This document shows, in pieces, positions 1 through 9,718 of a DNA stretch of 64,000 nucleotides. The stretch's first letter is position 1. Each line of letters begins with the position of its first letter. The notes beneath the pieces were generated by a model. That model was not told where the DNA came from and did no database searches. It saw nothing but the letters and a program-made list of their open reading frames with translations. The position numbers were made by a program, and so were the translations under genes. This DNA is from Mytilus californianus (lineage: Eukaryota > Mollusca > Bivalvia > Mytilida > Mytilidae). The DNA lies in assembly GCF_021869535.1 (NCBI RefSeq), contig NW_026262712.1, positions 111,349,640-111,413,639 on the forward strand, in the 5' to 3' direction.

Positions 1-350
1 TCTTCATAAATACAAAGACTTCTCACAAAGTGAGGCTGTACCTGTAGAAAAGAGGCGAAAGATACCAAAGGGAAATTCAAACTCAAATGTCGTAAATATT
101 CTGACAACACAATGGCCAAAAAGAAAAGAAAAAAAGACGATAAGACAAACAACAGTACACAAATAAACAACACAGAAAACACTAAAGACTGGGCAACACG
201 AACCCCGAAAAAACTGGGGGCGATCTCAGGTGCTCCGGAAGGATAAGCAGATCCTAATCCATAGGTGGCACCCGTCGTGTTCTCATTTTAGTACAAACCC
301 GGTGATTAATCTAATTCGATAGGTCCCATTCGGGGAAAGAAGACGGGGTG
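1..350 (-). repeat. 3' tail of a bivalve reverse-transcriptase element, minus orientation
   Basis: The stretch with GCAACACGAACC, CTGGGGG, GGTGCTCCGGAAGGATAAGCAG and GGCACCCGTCGTGTT recurs on the same strand near 12,310-12,570 and 45,690-45,815, and on the opposite strand near 6,100-6,240 and 14,235-14,480. The recurrence is seen directly. In mussels this sequence usually lies just 3' of the reverse transcriptase fragments described below, so I read it as the non-coding end of a retroelement. Confidence 0.7.
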
Positions 351-355
351 TGGTT

Positions 356-607
356 ATTAAAAACGGGATATCGCATCCTAAATTTTACGGTGATATCATT
401 TATAACGCCTTTACATTTAAATACGATCTGTGTAAATTTATTGATCGGTTGGATAACCTTATTCTTAAAGATTATCAATTTAGCACTGTAGTGAAAAAAA
501 TGAAAACAATACGTTATACATGTAAGTTTAATGCGTCCGAAGCGCTTTTCTGGATTTACCTTCATCAGGAACACTCAAAGCCGAAGATGAAAGCTAAGGA
601 TGAATAA
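356..607 (+). pseudogene. C-terminal scrap of a bivalve reverse-transcriptase element
   Basis: The + strand encodes a short peptide with GISHPKFYGDIIY followed by a basic tail. The same signature, GISHPIFYGNILY, occurs in the longer remnant at 4043-4512. It corresponds to the end of a reverse-transcriptase polyprotein family that is common in bivalves; I cannot say whether that family is LINE or Penelope-like. After about residue 50 the reading frame runs into an unrelated dispersed repeat, so this is only a fragment. It sits directly beside a tail fragment of the opposite orientation. Confidence 0.55.
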
Positions 608-765
608 AACCGAAACAGTTTAAGAGCTGTGTAGCTAAAAAGCACCTAAAACAATAGCCAAATCAATCTAAGGCTAACTTTGCCTGAGGGAGTTGAAATC
701 TTAGTTTCTTTATAATTTCAAAATTTATGAACGGACAATTTTAGAAAGGTTTAAATGTTGCTTAA
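525..765 (+). repeat. Dispersed repeat (AATGCGTCCGAAGCGCTTTTC family)
   Basis: AATGCGTCCGAAGC, CTCAAAGCCGAA, GAAACAGTT.AAGAGCT and GAACGGACAATTTTAGAAAGG recur near 16,560-16,985 in the same orientation and near 3,720-3,985 in reverse. No coding capacity is visible. Confidence 0.7.
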
Positions 766-839
766 TCGGTTCTAACATTACTTTAGGTTTTGGATAAATT
801 AAACCATAACTGAATACATATTGCTATAGCTGTACAGTT

Positions 840-1500
840 AGGAGTACTCATGATCATAAAGCCAGTCGATTCTGTTTGCTTATATTTTTGCATTCCGCGA
901 GGTCGTGCGTTTATCGGAATCTTTATGATGTCTTTACACAAAATTTGTTGAACGTCAACTGATTGACACTTTAGTCTGAGAAAACATGATTTATTATTAC
1001 TAGTAGTTGAAATTGGCTCTGAACTAGCTTCAGTTACTGCGAGTACTCATTTATCTTTGCTTTGTTTCTAGTGTTGTTTTGTTGGTTGGTTTATTTTTAC
1101 TTCCTACCTATTTATTGAGTTCAGCTATTTGCAACTGATTTTTACAGTTTGTTCTTATTTTGTGCTGTAACATCTGCCCCAAGTTAGAGGAAGGTTTCGC
1201 GCTCACAAATATCTTTAACTCCGCCACATTCCTTATGTGCCTGTCCAAAGTCAGAAGCTTGTAATTCAGTAGTTGTCGTTATGTCATATCTGTCATATTT
1301 GATTTTCGAAATTTATTGTTTAAAGTAGGCCGTTAGTTTCTCGTTTCAATTGATACACATTCTGCATGTCGGGGCCTTTTATAGCTGACTATCTGATATA
1401 GGTTTTTCTCATTGTTGAATTCCGTCTGGTGAACTACACTTGCTTTTATCTTCGTTATTTGAACTTTAGAGGATGTATATCTGTCTCATTGATAGTCATA
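840..1500 (-). repeat. Long dispersed mussel-type repeat, minus orientation
   Basis: It contains the reverse of blocks that recur at 4,640-4,960, 6,660-7,010, 13,316-13,770, 50,030-50,260 and 57,960-58,450. Shared pieces include the CAGTTACTGCGAGTACT block, the GTTCTTATTTTGTGCTGTAACA block and the TCGGGGCCTTTTATAGCTGA block. It is non-coding; family unassigned. Confidence 0.7.
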
Positions 1501-1504
1501 ACAT

Positions 1505-1655
1505 ATCTCCCAATTTTTTTATGTAAATCTGAATAAAAAGAACATTAAGTAACCAGTCATGTAGTTTTTGAATTGTGAATTGTAATTGATATTTCAAAAT
1601 TAGTGGTCAGGTCGTTACCACTTGACCTTATTGTTTGAACATGAAATCAAGATGC
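1505..1655 (+). other. Relic resembling the 3' UTR of the six-cysteine gene
   Basis: The block ATGTAAATCTGAATAAAAAGAACATTAAGTAA...CATGTAGTTTTTGAATT...ACCTTA parallels 6,536-6,665 just after the stop of gene copy 1. No exon could be found upstream of it, where a dispersed repeat lies. It may be what is left of a further upstream gene copy. Confidence 0.45.
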
Positions 1656-1910
1656 AAGGAACATATAAAGTAACATATTGAAGACATCAAACTATCTAGC
1701 CCGATTTTATGTAATCAAGTTACAAAAAACCGACTACGTATATGTAGGTACACTAAACCGATTACATTTATGTAGGTTACAATGAAACAAGGCAATATAG
1801 TAACAGTACATAAAGCTATAAAAGACCCCACAATGACAAATGGAAAACATAATGACATGTATTTATGCAGCGATAATACTTTAATGCCTATTGTTGGTTG
1901 TATTCAACTG
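1655..1910. other. Unassigned AT-rich stretch
   Basis: I see no gene, tandem repeat or recognisable mobile element here, apart from a short repeated CTACGTATATGTAGGT-like motif near 1,735-1,775. Confidence 0.5.
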
Positions 1911-1914
1911 TTTT

Positions 1915-1995
1915 TTTTGTGCTCCGCTGGTGCTAGAATGCCCGCCTACAGTGCGAGAGGTCGTGGGTTCAATCCCAAGCCAGGACAAACCAAAA
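1915..1995 (+). repeat. tRNA-derived SINE head
   Basis: A tRNA-like block has an A-box-like segment (TGGTGCTAGAATG) and, about 35 bases on, a good B box (GGGTTCAATCCC) inside a short inverted stem. It is followed by CCAGGACAAACCAAAAAAATC. Acceptor and anticodon stems do not close, so this is a polymerase III promoter of a SINE rather than a tRNA gene. Confidence 0.65.
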
Positions 1996-1999
1996 AAAT

Positions 2000-3020
2000 C
2001 AAACCGAAGGCTTGAAAATCTACATCAAGATAATACAAGTGGGTAAATTTTACTAATTTTCCCAATGAATATTTATCACAATTGTCAAAACAAACCCAAG
2101 TAGATAAAAATGAATATACCAAAACAAAAACAAAACTAACAAAAAAAGCAATAAGAATATTTGTCGCTATTTGTATCTAGTGTAAAAATGAAAACTACCA
2201 GAGAAAAAAAAACACATGTCGGAAATGGAAATAAAACACAGTCGCTAAAAGACAAGCAACGCAAGATAAAAAATATTGCTTGAAACACCGAAGTGATAAA
2301 TGAAGTTTAAATCGAATCAAAATAAACCACTGCGCATACATACATGATGTTTGGTTTATTTTGTTCTCATCATATGCAATACATATTAGTATATTAACAA
2401 CGGCCGTGTTATTAATAACACACTCATAACTACTTTCAGAATACCAACATAAAGTACAAAAATGTACGTCGTGGCTAAATTGGAGTGTATTAAATCTTTT
2501 CACGCAATAGTCACCATAGGATATGGATTTTTGAAATTTTTAATTTATTCATATGTAAGGAAAACAGGATTTAAAATTTTAGATAAACTAACAGGCTAAA
2601 AAACTTTTAGTGATTGAAAAAAAAAGCCCCAAACTTACATTTGTAAAACTATTACCGGCATTACAAAATGTTAGTGAATGCTTGTTCGGACAGAAAATGA
2701 TTGCGAAATAATTAACTAAATGTGTATATAAAGATTAAGAAGGATTAAAACTACCACAAAACTTCAGTGGTACAGACATCTAACAGCCTTTTACTGCTTT
2801 ACCAGGTAATACGTTTGATAGTTAAAACTATGATCCTATTGATAAATCCCCCTTCATGCTAATTTTCCTTTTAAGCAACCACTTTCCTTCCATTTTCAAA
2901 TTGGACGATAGTTTCAAAATTTCAGATATTTACAACAAGAAACAATTAACAATTTTTTGTGGTAATTTTTTTTTCTAATTTGTACTTGTCTTTTCCTTTC
3001 AAAGAATTGTGTTTCTATCT
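2000..3020. other. Unassigned AT-rich stretch upstream of gene copy 1
   Basis: No coding sequence or repeat is recognised. It presumably includes promoter and 5' UTR sequence of the downstream gene, but no element could be placed with confidence. Confidence 0.5.
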
Positions 3021-3025
3021 TTATT

Positions 3026-3187
3026 CAGACTTCCAGTCCTGTAATTTTTCCGAACTCTGGATTAGGTTGTATAATCTTATTCAGACTTCCGTTCCTGTAT
3101 TTTTTCCAAACTCTGGATTAGGTTGTATAATCTTATTCAGACTTCCGGTCCTGTAATTTGTCCGAGCTCTGGATTAGGTTGTATAAT
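3026..3187 (+). repeat. 56-bp tandem repeat, about 3 copies
   Basis: CAGACTTCC.GTCCTGTA starts at 3026, 3082 and 3138, each followed by TCTGGATTAGGTTGTATAATC. The period is exactly 56. The array ends about 75 bases before the splice acceptor that precedes the first coding exon of gene copy 1. Confidence 0.9.
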
Positions 3188-3279
3188 CAATTTTATTATA
3201 ACTTCATTTCTTTTTCAATTCAAATTAAAATTATTATTTGTAAATGTGTGTTTTATTTTACAGACTGAAAAACATAGAA

Positions 3280-6200
3280 ATGGACAAACTCTCTGCTGTA
3301 ACATTGATTGCCTGTTTTGTATCCATCAGTACAGTCATGCAAGGTAAGATATTTTTTTTTTCTTTTCATTTCTAATTTTTGAAATATCATTCGAACTTTA
3401 CGGAGGACTTTAGTACTGCTTTTTTTTTTTCTTTTTCATTTTCCAAAAACTGGTTCACGTTATTCAAAATCTATGTCATTACTAATAACCAGTTTTTAAA
3501 ATCATCACCGGCTTTTTACTTGGTCGGACCTTGACCTGGTATAGGAACTATACTAATATTATAATAGTATTTACATATTAGTTCTATTGTTAAGATTTGT
3601 TTTTTTAATCTTATTATTTTCGTTTTTTACATCACTGGGTCGATACCTCTGCTCGTGAAGTATCAGCCCCCGAGGGTATCATCAGCTCAGTACTCAGTAT
3701 TTCGGTACTGAAAAATCATAACAAACATTTCTACAACTGTCCGTTTATACATTTTTAAATTATGAAGGAACTTAGGTTTCAACTCCCTCAGACAAAGTTG
3801 GCCTAATATAGATTTGGCTATTTGTTATTACATTTGGCAATATGTCCTTTTCATTCATATAGCTCTTCAACTGTTTCTGTTCTTATACATTCTTGGATTT
3901 CAAATATTCGGCTTTGAGCGATCTTGATGAAGGTAAATCCAGAAAAAGCGATTCGGACGCATGAAATATACAACGTGTTATTTTTCCTTTCTTGATACCA
4001 TTTTCGAAGTAACTGCTTTCACTAACTTTTTTTAAATACAGCTTTTTCATTTCCTATTGTTAATTATCCATTTTTAGATGGTGACGTTCCCTTGTCGCCA
4101 TCTTATGGTGTTTATATATCTTAACTTGTTCGATTCGCTAGTGTATGTAACAACGTATTTGATTTCAACGACAGAAATCTCTGTATTACTGAAAAATTAT
4201 TACACCAGGGTTTTCGATATCACAAACTAGTCAAAACATTTACTAAATTTTATCATCGGTACAAGGACATCATTCGTAAATATAAATCAACATATGCAGA
4301 CATCTTATACGTTCAGGTATTTCACATCCAATATTTTATGGTAATATTCTTTACAAAGCACAAAAATGTCGGCATTCACCTCAAAAGCTAACCAAACCTT
4401 TAAACAGACTTATTCGGAAAGGATATAGTAACGATACTGTTGTCAAGTCATTAAGGATTGCATATTTTGGTATTAATATTGATTCACTCATAGGGTATTT
4501 GCATCGGAAATAAACACATTTATTCTAAAACCAGTTGTTGGCATGATACGGGTTATGTTCTTCTCATATATTTTATGATGGTATGATACTAAACCCCTAA
4601 CGGGAGGGATTGTACTTGATTTTCATATGATGCAAACATAATCTTTCAATCAGTTTAATTGAGGTCTGGAGCTGGCATGTCAGTAACTGCTAGTAGTCCT
4701 TTGTTCAATTATGTATCATTGTCATTTTGCTTAGTTTCTTTTATTACCTATTTTGACATCGGACTCGGACTTCTTTTAAACTGAGTTTTACTGTGCGTAT
4801 TGCTATGTGTTTCTTTATTCTACATTGGCTAGAGGTATAGGGGGAGGGTTGCGATCTCACAAAACATGTTATCTTCTTATATCTATTAACCCCGCCTCAT
4901 TTTTGCGCCTGTCCCAAGTCAGGAGCCTCTGGCCTTTGTTAGTCTAGTATGTTTTTTAATTTTAGTTCATTTATATGTTTTGGAGTTTAGTGTGACGTCC
5001 ATTTTCACTGAACTAGTACACAATTTTAGTTAGGGACCAGCTGAGGACCACCTCCGGGTGCGGGATTTTCTCGCTGCTTTGAAGACCTATTGGTGGCCTT
5101 CGGCTGTTGTCTGCTCTTTGGTAGGGTTGTTGTCTCTTTGACATATTCCCCATTTCCATTCTCAATTTTAACTATTAATTTCTTACTAATATTTATTATT
5201 CAGGAGCTGGCGCTGACGATTGTGCTCCAAAAATAGCGTCCTGTACTACAAACTATACCAATGCGTTACCAGAAGCAGCGGTTACAGGAGACAAGAACAA
5301 AATATGCAGGTCAGACATTTATAATATTTACAAGTTTGATTTCTAATCAATTTTATATCACTGTAAAATAATTTAATTGCACTATTTTTTTTTTAAATTA
5401 TTTTTTTTTTTTGTATTTAAACATCGTCCTGTCGTGAAAAGACGTATTTCTCTTAATAACATGCTCCCAAATTAGAATTAAGAATTAAATGCAACATTCC
5501 AACAGTCATTCCTTTAATTGAATGTATTTAATGACTGAAAATCTGGAAAATATTCTATAAAGTCAATGCTATATTAAGTTATTTAAAAATTTCGAAACGT
5601 ATACGTGTACATGGATATTACATAAAGTGCTTTCGTATTTTATTGTACAGTGTTGTTCATATTTATCTGGATTGTTTGAATACAGTTATCACTGACTGCA
5701 ACTTGGACCCTACCACTTCTATTATAAGCCAAACAATCGCTGCTGCCAAACAGGCCCTTTCCCAGTATGGATGTGGAAGTGGTAAGTATGTCAAAATGTC
5801 TTGCTCTCAATGATTGGTCTTCAACCGAATGTATGTATTATAGAAATAAGGAGACGTGGTATTATTCAAAACAGTCCAAATGACGTGGATGTACTACGTT
5901 CCGGTCGGTTACTCGCTCTGCTGATTTTCACTGTCAGCGCCCGAGTTACCATCAATTTTATTACTCAGGCGAAGTTGCCATTAGGCGATCTTGGCTATTC
6001 AATTTGAGCTATTTTTTGGCATGATGGTTTTTTTTTACTTTTTTAATTTACGAGTTTGTCTTTTAGCAACTAATCATATATTTCAAGAGTAATCAAACGT
6101 TTTAGGATCTGCGTACCCTTCCGGAGCACCTGAGATCACCCCCATTGTTGGTGTGGTTCGTGTTGCTCGGTCTTTGGTTTTCCTACATTGTGTTTTGTGT

Positions 6201-6367
6201 ACAGTTGTTTGTCTGTTTATTTTTTTCTTTTTTAGCTTCATTTATAAATATATTTATACCACAATTATTTTTTTACAGGAAATGGTGCCAGAAGTCTTGT
6301 TAACAGCTTCGTTGTCATGGTGGTCGGACTAACATTTTATAAGCTGATTAAAATGACATATTTTTAA
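3280..6367 (+). CDS. Six-cysteine small secreted protein, probably GPI-anchored (copy 1, four exons)
   Basis: Coding exons are 3280-3343, 5204-5309, 5651-5781 and 6279-6367, with AG acceptors and GT donors (GTAAGA, GTCAGA, GTAAGT). The total is 390 bases, 129 residues plus TAA. Residues 1-21 form a signal peptide ending MQ. The mature part has six cysteines at 28, 35, 56, 65, 73 and 98 and one N-glycosylation sequon (NYT, 38). Residues 107-124 are hydrophobic and follow a small-residue run (GSGNGARS), as expected for a GPI-attachment signal or a single membrane anchor. An acceptor at 3263 suggests a further 5' non-coding exon. Phases match copies 2 and 3, and all six cysteines are kept in copy 3, which supports a real gene. 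I do not recognise the family; a surface or secreted role is inferred from topology only. Confidence 0.72.
3630..3990 (-). repeat. Dispersed repeat within intron 1 of copy 1
   Basis: The reverse complement matches 525-765 and 16,560-16,985 (GTCCGTTT..ACATTTTTAAATTATGAAG, CTCCCTCAGACAAAGTTGG, CTTCAACTGTTTCTG, TTCGGACGCATGA). A GGTCGATACCTCTGCTCGTGAAG block is attached. Confidence 0.65.
4043..4512 (+). pseudogene. C-terminal part of a bivalve reverse-transcriptase element, decayed
   Basis: In order along the + strand I read FPIVNYPFLDGD, PSYGVYIS, a TAA stop, LVRFASVC, DFNDRN, LHQGFRYHKLVKTF and KFYHRYKDIIRK. A one-base frameshift near 4318 is followed by GISHPIFYGNILYKAQ and GYLHRK, then TAA. 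This order (FPIVN, PxYGVYIS, FNDRN, LLHQGFRY, GISHPxFYGD) is that of the end of a bivalve retroelement polyprotein. The catalytic palm is absent. It lies in intron 1 of gene copy 1, in the sense direction. One in-frame stop and one frameshift make it inactive. Confidence 0.7.
4870..5165 (-). repeat. Dispersed repeat, minus orientation, at the end of intron 1 of copy 1
   Basis: It matches the reverse complement of 63,465-63,740 over about 280 bases. It includes the CACCTCCGGGTGCGGGATTTTC block and ends TTTGACATATTCCCCATTTCCATTCTC. Related shorter copies lie at 20,728-20,863 and 37,990-38,145. Confidence 0.8.
5800..6095. other. Intron 3 of copy 1, unassigned part
   Basis: A 68-codon open frame (5801-6007) is present but has no recognisable motif and lies wholly in an intron, so I do not call it a gene. 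Confidence 0.5.
6100..6245 (+). repeat. 3' tail of a reverse-transcriptase element, plus orientation
   Basis: CCGGAGCACCTGAGATCACCCCC, GTTCGTGTTGCTCGGTCTTTGG and GTTTGTCTGTTTATTTTTTTC are the reverse complement of the tail at 1-350. It lies in intron 3 of gene copy 1. Confidence 0.75.
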
Positions 6368-6626
6368 TTCATATATTTGTATAAATAGACCTACACGTAA
6401 AGATAACAAGTGCGCTAAAAAAATCATAATTTGAACAATTTGAGATTTAAAAAACAAATTGTGATAACATGAATTTCCTAAAAATGAAAAGATTTTACAG
6501 TTGTTGTAAGTTTTTTTAAACATATTTTTAAAAGGATACATATAAATCTGGATAAGAAGGACTTTAAGTAGTCCTTCATGTAGTTTGTGAATTATAATTA
6601 GTATTTTCAACTTTGTATTAAGTTCA

Positions 6627-6632
6627 AATAAA
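6627..6632 (+). promoter_or_regulatory. Poly(A) signal of gene copy 1
   Basis: A canonical AATAAA lies 260 bases after the TAA of exon 4, a reasonable 3' UTR length. It is the first AATAAA downstream of that stop. Confidence 0.55.
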
Positions 6633-6659
6633 GTGGCTGTCATTTCATGTCGAAACTAG

Positions 6660-7010
6660 ACCTTATGATTTTTTCATTAGTTGTTAGTGGCTTTGAACTA
6701 GCTGTCAGTAACTGCGAGTACTCTCAGATCTGTACTTGGTGTCATTTTGTTGTTGGGATGTACAAGTACCCGGCCACGTCCACTCTGTGTTTTTGTTAGA
6801 TGTATTTCTATTTGTATCCATCTGATGAGTTAAGCCTTTTTCAACTGATTTTTATAGTTCGTTCCTATGTTGTACTGTTGCACCACTGTCCCAGGTTAGG
6901 GGAGGGTTGGGATCCCGCTAACATGTTTAACCCGCCACATTCTGTATGTATGTGCCTGTCCCAAGCCAGGAGCCTGTAATTCAGTGGTTGTCGTTTGTTG
7001 ATGTGTTAAA
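6660..7010 (-). repeat. Long dispersed mussel-type repeat, minus orientation
   Basis: It carries GTCAGTAACTGCGAGTACTC, CCCAGGTTAGGGGAGGGTTGGGATC, CCAAGCCAGGAGCCTGTAATTCAG and GTGGTTGTCGTTTGTTGATG, shared with 840-1500 and, reversed, with 13,316-13,770. Its end abuts the truncated 3' side of the DIRS-like element, so it probably inserted there or replaced that end. Confidence 0.75.
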
Positions 7011-8838
7011 TATTTGTTTTTCGTTCATTTTTTTGTACATACCAAATTGTATGATTTTTGTGTATTTCTGGACACACCTTGATTGACAATATAATCCGCC
7101 ACCTGACTTAAATGTTCCAGATCTGTGTTGGAATTTTGGTTGGCCACTGGTCTGCTTCTGGAGCTTTGCTTCTGAACTTCCCCCACTGAGAACGAGAAAG
7201 AAACTCAGCAATTTGGTTTTGTTTTGAAGGGATATAAATTGCCTTAACTGACGTATTGTTTTTTTTAAATTCATTAAAACCATTTGTCTTACAAAATTCA
7301 TAACTCTACTTGATTTGCTAGTTTTCATATTAATGATTTGAACAACCGCCTGATTATCAACATGAAAAACAAAATATGATCCCCAGATCATAAGTGCTGC
7401 TACAACTAGAAACAACTCTAGCAATGTCATATCTCTGGTGATTCCAGTTTCATTCCAATGTTTTGGCCATATGCCTTGGGCCCACTGACCTGCAAAAAAG
7501 ATCCCATACCCACCTTTGGACCCCCTGCACTATCCGTGAACAACTCTAATTGTTCGTTTGAAACCCATACATTGTCGGTTATTACAGTGACACCATTGTA
7601 TTGTTTTAAAAAGTCTAACCAAACTTCTTAATCTGCTTTCATCTGCTTGTTTACTCAAATTTTGTAATATGATTTTCTTACCCCCATTGTTGAATTTATG
7701 AGTCTGCGGCAGAAGGTGCGGCCTGAAGCAACCACCTTGCGAGCAAAATTCAGAAGCACAAAAAGAGATTGCATGTCTTTAAGAGTTATTTTAGAACTGT
7801 CTTAGGTATCTCTGATTTTTTGTGAGAGTTTGACAAGTTTTTCATTTGGAAGCCGCATGATTAAATTTTGCGTATCAAATTCTATACCCCAAAAAAATAG
7901 TAATGTAGTAGGCAAAGTAGTCTTGTGACTAGCAAGAGGAATACCTCTTTTATCGCATACCTCTTGGATTATCTTTAAAGTATTGCCAACATTTGATGTT
8001 TTGCTCGACTCGACAAAAAAAAATAATCGTAAAAATAGAGGATATTATCATTTCCATTTTTTAGCTGTATTATCCAATGCAAAGCTTTTGCAAATTTCTC
8101 CCAAAGGGCACAACTTATTGAGGCCCCCATTGGCAGCATTTTATTAAGATAATATTCACCCTGAAATTTTATCCCCAACAAGTCAAAATCCTGCGGGGCA
8201 ATTGGCAATTAACGAAAGGCCGCCTTTATATCGCACTGACTTAAACGGGCAAATGTTTTGTGTCTAATACTCAAACATGCTGCTTCGTCCACTGAACTGT
8301 ACTGCACTGAACAATGATCTTTATCAATAAAATCATTTATTGAATTATTCTCAGGATAGGATAAATGTTAAATAAGTCTAAAATCTCCATACTTTTTTGG
8401 CACTAGCCCCATTGGTGATACCTGAGGTGTTGGAAAAGGCGGGTATCTGAAAGGACCAGCAATGCGACAAAGTTTAACTTCTTTCATTAATTTTTCTTTA
8501 AAAATGTTGGGTAGCTGTATTGCACTTTTTAAATTAGAACTCTCCCTTGGTTCCATAGAACCAAAATATTTTAATGAAAAACCATACTTGAAACCAGATA
8601 TAATTTCATGTGCTACATTGTTATGTGGGTAAAATTCTAAATAACTTTCCAAGACAGATACTTTAACAGGAGTATTTCCTAATGAATAAAAATTAATACT
8701 TTTTTTACTTCTTCCTTGGGCCCGTTTATTACATTGGGCCTTTCTGTGTTTGCCACTGCATATATCACATACATGTTTAAACCTACAACGAGGGAAGTAG
8801 GGACATTCATTACCATTATTATAGTATTTACATGACAT
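7010..8838 (-). pseudogene. DIRS-like retrotransposon: pol (RT, RNase H, start of tyrosine recombinase)
   Basis: Reading leftward, a CCCH-type zinc cluster (CKYYNNGNECPYFPRCRFKHVC) opens a region with TPVKVSVLESYL, FRYPPFPTPQVSPMGLVPKK and GDFRLI, the start of a reverse transcriptase of the DIRS/Ngaro kind. Then come LPIAPQDFDLLGI, LPMGASISCALWEKFA and LYFYDYFFL where this group has a YLDD-type catalytic motif; the second aspartate is tyrosine. RNase H follows (LLELFLVVAALMIWGS, FHVDNQAVVQIIN). Near 7035-7085 another frame gives GVSRNTQKSYNLVC, like the first helix of a tyrosine recombinase N-terminal domain. The recombinase is then cut off by a dispersed repeat at about 7010. Several stops and frame changes show that it is dead. 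Confidence 0.68.
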
Positions 8839-8839
8839 A

Positions 8840-9718
8840 TTTGCACTACCACTAGTTACCTGTGATTGCTGATGTGTTCTCGTGTAAGTGTTTGAAAGTG
8901 TAGCTGCATTTGACTTATAATGACCACGATTTTGTGTATTTGTTCTATAACCCTGTTATTGAACTGACACATTGTTTTGTAATGTGGGAGATGTGATGTG
9001 TAATAGCCAATATTCACCGTGGATGTTTCCCCAAGATAAATTTGGATTCATTTCTATTTTTAGCCTAAATTGCTCGTCAAAGGTGGCCCAGTTTTCTTAC
9101 CTCGTTGCCGCTAATCTTATATCACGCATATATTTTAACAATTCCTGTTCCCGAGTACTGTATTTCTCAATGTTAACACTCATTAAAACCATGCATGCTG
9201 AAGTCCATCATTTATGGACAAATAAACACCCGACGATCTTTTTTCAATGCAAATTTTCCCCCTTTTAATTTCAAATCGACCTCGTCAACCTCCTCCATTT
9301 CTTTTTGCGTTCTCAAAAGATAATGTAGCTCAATAAACTTTCCCTCCCAAATTTGTTCCTTAATTTACAAAGGCACGTGTTCCCCCACTGTGTCATGAAT
9401 GCTAGCCTCCTGTGTCGGGGTGAAATCAATTGAATTATTTGCCATTTCAAATTTTTTGTGTGACGGGTCGTGCCTAAAAGGGGGGAATGCCCGTGCATCC
9501 TCCTCCGACCTGTTACCTGATGATATTTCAGCATTTTTTTCTAGTCCTTGTGTCTCCACATTATCCACCTCCTGTCTTTTCCTTTCCATTCGCTTGCGTC
9601 CAACTCCGTCCTTCTTTTGAGTGACGTCTACGTTCCGTTCCTTCTTTCCTGCTGGTTGTCTTCCTCTTCTTTTTAATGGCCATTCATGGCGATCCCCTGG
9701 CATTTCTTTTTTTGGCAT
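8840..9718 (-). pseudogene. DIRS-like retrotransposon: Gag-like first ORF
   Basis: The minus strand starts at ATG 9718 with MPKKEMPGDRHEWPLKRRGR, a lysine/arginine-rich N-terminus of 117 codons. In other frames it continues with EVDLKLKGGKFALKKDRR and YSTREQELLKYMRDIRLAATR, then a WATFDEQFR...NPNLSW...GEYWLLH block. That last block is the usual end of ORF1 just before the zinc cluster of pol in bivalve members of this group. Stops and frameshifts interrupt it. Family assignment follows from position and composition. Confidence 0.6.

Noticed and set aside
1916..1990. Possible tRNA gene
   Set aside because: A and B boxes are present but no closing acceptor stem or normal anticodon arm could be drawn; it fits a SINE head. 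The same holds for 17,608-17,700 and 57,400-57,480.
8972..9268. 98-codon + strand protein
   Set aside because: Antisense of the DIRS-like Gag region, which has recognisable motifs on the minus strand.
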